Positions 7,167 to 9,079 of a stretch of DNA of 9,079 nt are shown here, piece by piece. The stretch comes from an uncultured Bacteroidota bacterium (GTDB taxonomy: Bacteria > Bacteroidota > Bacteroidia > UKL13-3): contig CAIUEQ010000157.1 of NCBI GenBank assembly GCA_903898215.1, forward strand, positions 1 to 9,079, written 5' to 3'. The stretch's first letter is position 1. Each line of letters starts with the position of its first letter. The position numbers and the translations under genes are program-made. The notes below the pieces were generated by a model, which worked only from the letters and a program-made list of their open reading frames with translations, was not told the origin of the DNA and ran no database searches.

Positions 7167-7268
7167 TTACAGAAGAAACCTCCTTTTGTTTTTGCCTAAG
7201 TAGTTAAATATATTACTACTCCAGTAAATATCATCATCGGCAATACCAATTGTTGAATAAGCCATCAT
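7167..7268 (-). pseudogene. Truncated 5' remnant of the response regulator (first ~30 codons)
   Basis: Read on the minus strand from the ATG at 7268-7266, a 33-codon frame gives GIADDDIYWSS, then IFNYL and KNKR, the same as the start of the intact regulator at 5040-5696 with a few changes (MMAYSTI for MKDYLTV, Asn19 for Ile, GK for QK). After KNKR the similarity stops and the frame ends at 7167-7169. The phospho-acceptor, switch residues and whole DNA-binding domain are missing, so it cannot work as a regulator. It faces away from the secreted gene at 7466, as the intact copy does from 5885. It marks a duplication followed by deletion of the regulator body. Because the frame is so short, translation is doubtful. 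Confidence 0.88.
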
Positions 7269-7321
7269 ATATTTTGTACTTTAGCAAACGCAATATACAA
7301 ACGGTGAATCACTTTATTGTT

Positions 7322-7361
7322 CCGTATTTATACTGAATTTTTATATTCAGTATTTTTACTG
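7322..7361. promoter_or_regulatory. Paired palindromes, copy 2 (one half-site base changed)
   Basis: Site 1 is CCGTATTTATACTG (7322-7335), differing from the CAGTA-N4-TACTG pattern by one base in the left half; site 2 is CAGTATTTTTACTG (7348-7361), identical to its counterpart. The 26-bp centre spacing is unchanged, and the pair lies 53 bp from the remnant regulator ATG (54 bp in copy 1). The middle four bases of site 1 changed (AAAA to TTTA) while the half-sites held, as expected for a dimer-binding site with an uncontacted centre. The intact regulator could act here in trans on the gene at 7466. Confidence 0.68.
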
Positions 7362-7385
7362 ATACTTTTTAAATTGGCTTAATAC

Positions 7386-7414
7386 ATTTTTGAATAATAT
7401 TTCCAATTGGCCAA
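7386..7414 (+). promoter_or_regulatory. Conserved leader block with CCAATTGG/TTGGCCAA palindromes, copy 2
   Basis: Matches 5815-5843 at 28 of 29 bases; the one change is C to T in GAATAAY. It lies 51 bases before the ATG of the secreted gene, against 41 in copy 1, because the A/T-rich leader after it has gained bases. The conserved unit therefore seems to be the block itself rather than its distance to the start codon. Confidence 0.5.
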
Positions 7415-7465
7415 AACGAAATTTCAATTTTCAATTAGTATTAACCAATTTAAAAATTTAAAATT

Positions 7466-7843
7466 ATGAAAATGAAAGCAATTTTTACCTCAATAACATT
7501 ATTGTTATTTTGGGCTTTAGGAAGTCAATCTTATGGTGGAAACCCAGATGTAAAAAAACCTGAAATTAAGATTACCACACCAACAGAGAAACAACAAGAA
7601 TCCGCTAACATACAGAAACAGCGTATACCTGATGGTGATTATACAGGTTTGAGACAGATGGGATTTATGTGTATTCATTGTTGGACAAGTGCAGCTACTT
7701 GTTTTACGGTTATTGATGGTTGGGCAATTGATCCTTTTGGGTTGGGTGTTGACTATCATATATCAGGTAACGGCATACCTGTGGTAAGCGATAAAACTCC
7801 AGGTGTAGATTATGAATATGATAACACAAGACCAACTGAATAA
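7466..7843 (+). CDS. Small secreted protein with C-x2-C-x6-C motif, unknown family
   Basis: A 125-residue protein I do not recognise. Residues 1-24 form a signal peptide (MKMKAIFTSI, hydrophobic core, then GSQSYGG). A polar Lys/Gln/Thr-rich linker (26-54) leads to a compact core with MGFMCIHCW (65-73), Cys69, Cys72 and Cys79, and an acidic Tyr-rich tail (GVDYEYDN). It shares with the protein at 5885 the general plan of signal peptide, charged linker, then a Met/Gly/aromatic-flanked Cys motif, but no convincing alignment beyond that. Its promoter region is a duplicate of the one before 5885. The start has an A/T-rich leader without Shine-Dalgarno, and the first ATG of the frame is used. A hairpin terminator follows the stop. 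It may be a secreted peptide-like factor or a redox/metal-linked protein; neither is shown by the sequence. Confidence 0.78.
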   Translation: MKMKAIFTSITLLLFWALGSQSYGGNPDVKKPEIKITTPTEKQQESANIQKQRIPDGDYTGLRQMGFMCIHCWTSAATCFTVIDGWAIDPFGLGVDYHISGNGIPVVSDKTPGVDYEYDNTRPTE

Positions 7844-7857
7844 AAATAACAGAAACC

Positions 7858-7893
7858 AAGAAAGAAATAGCATTAGCTATTTCTTTCTTTTAA
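7858..7893 (+). terminator. Rho-independent-type terminator or attenuator between the secreted gene and its downstream partner
   Basis: Arms AAGAAAGAAATAGC (7858-7871) and its exact complement (7876-7889) form a 14-bp perfect stem with loop ATTA; the descending arm is T-rich and runs on into TTAATTT. It begins 14 bases after the stop at 7843 and ends about 10 bases before the next ATG at 7903. The stem is mostly A-T, so termination may be partial, letting some transcripts reach the downstream gene. Confidence 0.72.
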
Positions 7894-7902
7894 TTTATAA
7901 AA

Positions 7903-9079
7903 ATGCGGATATTTTATTTTATACTTATTTTTTTTACTGTTTTTTTCAATAAGGTACAAGCTGTAAATGAGTTTGATTGTGTAATCAGAATCAGCAAAAA
8001 TGATTGCAGTACTTGTTTTAACAACTTGTTTTATATTCGGTCTATTAATCCTCTATACAACATCAAAATTTTAATGGAGAATACAGACCCAGATGATTCA
8101 TCCGAGTCATTTAAACCAATTTTAAAACTTAAGAACAAATATATATTTCAGTTTTCAGATTCACTGTATTATAGTTTGAGTGATGCGGTTTACTCAACGG
8201 TACATTTATTTTTTAAAGGAAAGTTGTTATTGAGCATTCCGCTTACAGATTTACCGTTGAGATTATACGATATAAACAGATTCAGAATTATTGATACTCT
8301 TACATTCAACTCAAAACTTCGTTCTTCGTATGATGAAATGAAAATGACAAACAATACAATATATCTTTTCAGAGAAAAATTTTCAGATATTACACTAGTA
8401 AAATGGGAAAATTTAAAAATCTATAAAATCTATAAAATGGACAATAGGTTTAACGAAATTGCATATAGATTAAAATTTCCAAACGAACCTGATAAATATA
8501 GAGAAGTAAAAAAATATTACGACTCAATAGGGAATAATTTTAGTATTAGCCAAATTACATCTTTTACAATTAAAAATGACACTCTATTTTTTTTATCAAA
8601 AAACATATTTACAGTTGATACAATTCTAAATTGGGATGATTTGCCACAAAAAAGTAAAGGAAAAAAAACACGATGGACGTTTTCATTTTTTACTCTTTTT
8701 GAAATAGTTAATGATTCATTAATAGAAGCTTTACCTGTTTCGGATATCAAGAATGAGCAGGATGATTACAAAGATTCATATAATCTTTGGGGTGGTAAAC
8801 TAAATGAGGAAAACAATATTTTATATATTAGTATTGGTAGAATAACAAAGTTTAAGGACGATGACTTTTTTATAGGAAAATGGAAAAAAGACAAGGATAG
8901 ATGGCAGTTTATCGAACCAGTAAAAATGAGTTTATCTAAGTTTCATAAAGCAAACCATTTAGGATATAATTTTACAGAATATTTAGTTCATTGGCCAAAT
9001 ATTATGTTTAATATTACCCCTGAATTGTATGACACAAAAAAAGATATCAGAAGTTTCTTAAAACTTAACATTGGTAACT
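7903..9079 (+). CDS. Exported protein with N-terminal thioredoxin-like CxxC region and probable beta-propeller; 3' end outside window
   Basis: The frame is open from the ATG at 7903 to the window end (392 codons seen). An in-frame TAA at 7891-7893 fixes this as the first possible ATG. Residues 1-20 are a signal peptide ending KVQA, with no lipobox. Residues about 24-120 fit a thioredoxin-like fold: CVIRISKNDCSTCFN with a CxxC at Cys35-Cys38 after a beta strand, then YNIKILMEN, and later STVHLFFKGKLLLSIPL, which resembles the final strands. From about 125 the sequence becomes strand-rich with repeated polar turns (for example NNTIYLFREK, NDTLFFLSKN, NNILYISIGR), suggesting propeller blades like those of Bacteroidota 6-bladed/BF3164-type proteins. 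Both domain calls are from pattern only. It lies 59 bases after the small secreted gene, beyond a terminator, so it may be its partner with reduced expression. Confidence 0.75.
   Translation, partial: MRIFYFILIFFTVFFNKVQAVNEFDCVIRISKNDCSTCFNNLFYIRSINPLYNIKILMENTDPDDSSESFKPILKLKNKYIFQFSDSLYYSLSDAVYSTVHLFFKGKLLLSIPLTDLPLRLYDINRFRIIDTLTFNSKLRSSYDEMKMTNNTIYLFREKFSDITLVKWENLKIYKIYKMDNRFNEIAYRLKFPNEPDKYREVKKYYDSIGNNFSISQITSFTIKNDTLFFLSKNIFTVDTILNWDDLPQKSKGKKTRWTFSFFTLFEIVNDSLIEALPVSDIKNEQDDYKDSYNLWGGKLNEENNILYISIGRITKFKDDDFFIGKWKKDKDRWQFIEPVKMSLSKFHKANHLGYNFTEYLVHWPNIMFNITPELYDTKKDIRSFLKLNIGN

Larger units (their letters stand above)
7182..7468. repeat. Copy 2 of the duplicated control segment
   Basis: Counterpart of 5610-5887, about 1.57 kb further on in the same orientation. 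It holds the regulator remnant, the spacer, the paired palindromes, the 29-base conserved block and the A/T-rich leader up to ATGAAAA. Point changes and small indels are spread along it, so the duplication is not recent, yet the palindromes and the CCAATTGGCCAA block are better kept than the sequence between them. No transposase or target-site duplication was seen at its edges. Confidence 0.88.

Noticed and set aside
8405..8438. Tandem AAAATCTAT copies
   Set aside because: Two copies only, encoding KIYKIYK within a beta-rich stretch; common in A/T-rich coding sequence and no sign of instability.
8517..8750. 77-codon minus-strand frame
   Set aside because: It is opposite the long exported-protein frame that runs from 7903 to the window end, which has a signal peptide and a consistent fold pattern.

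Overview
The window looks like a chromosomal piece of an AT-rich member of the Bacteroidota (Flavobacteriia/Sphingobacteriia/Chitinophagia-like, probably uncultured). The grounds are A/T-rich leaders without Shine-Dalgarno sequences, an orphan LuxR-type response regulator typical of this phylum, secreted small proteins beside thioredoxin-like/beta-propeller-like proteins, and a GT-C protein ending in TPR repeats. No rRNA, tRNA, CRISPR array, transposase or integrase was seen.

Region 1 (1-291) is non-coding and carries a degenerate palindromic element built from CACAAAG/CTTTGTG words. Region 2 (292-5009) is a tightly packed three-gene operon on the + strand: a DPM1/GtrB-like family 2 glycosyltransferase with membrane anchors, a class I SAM methyltransferase, and a 997-residue fusion of a GT2-like domain that has lost its DxD motif, a polytopic GT-C (PMT/ArnT-like) membrane domain and a C-terminal TPR array. 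The likely scheme is that the first enzyme loads a sugar onto a polyprenyl phosphate and the third spends that lipid-linked sugar on the periplasmic side. The acceptor is unknown.

Region 3 (5040-9079) is the accessory-looking and most interesting part. A NarL/LuxR-type response regulator (5040-5696, minus) diverges from a secreted protein with an eight-cysteine cluster (5885-6436), which is followed directly by a putative lipoprotein (6437-7041) broken by a one-base frameshift in a T8 run. The whole control region, with the first ~30 codons of the regulator, is then found again at 7182-7468. There the regulator is a 33-codon remnant, and the promoter drives a different secreted Cys-containing protein (7466-7843). 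A hairpin terminator follows, then a long exported protein open to the window edge, with an N-terminal thioredoxin-like CxxC region and a probable beta-propeller (7903-9079+).

Both control regions keep a pair of 14-bp palindromes of the form CAGTA-N4-TACTG with the same 26-bp spacing, at almost the same distance from the regulator start codon, plus a 29-bp block (28/29 identical) around CCAATTGGCCAA. The simplest reading is a duplicated regulon: one surviving regulator controls itself and two export cassettes, each made of a small Cys-containing secreted protein and a partner protein. The functional reading is inference; the duplication and the palindromes are seen directly in the sequence.
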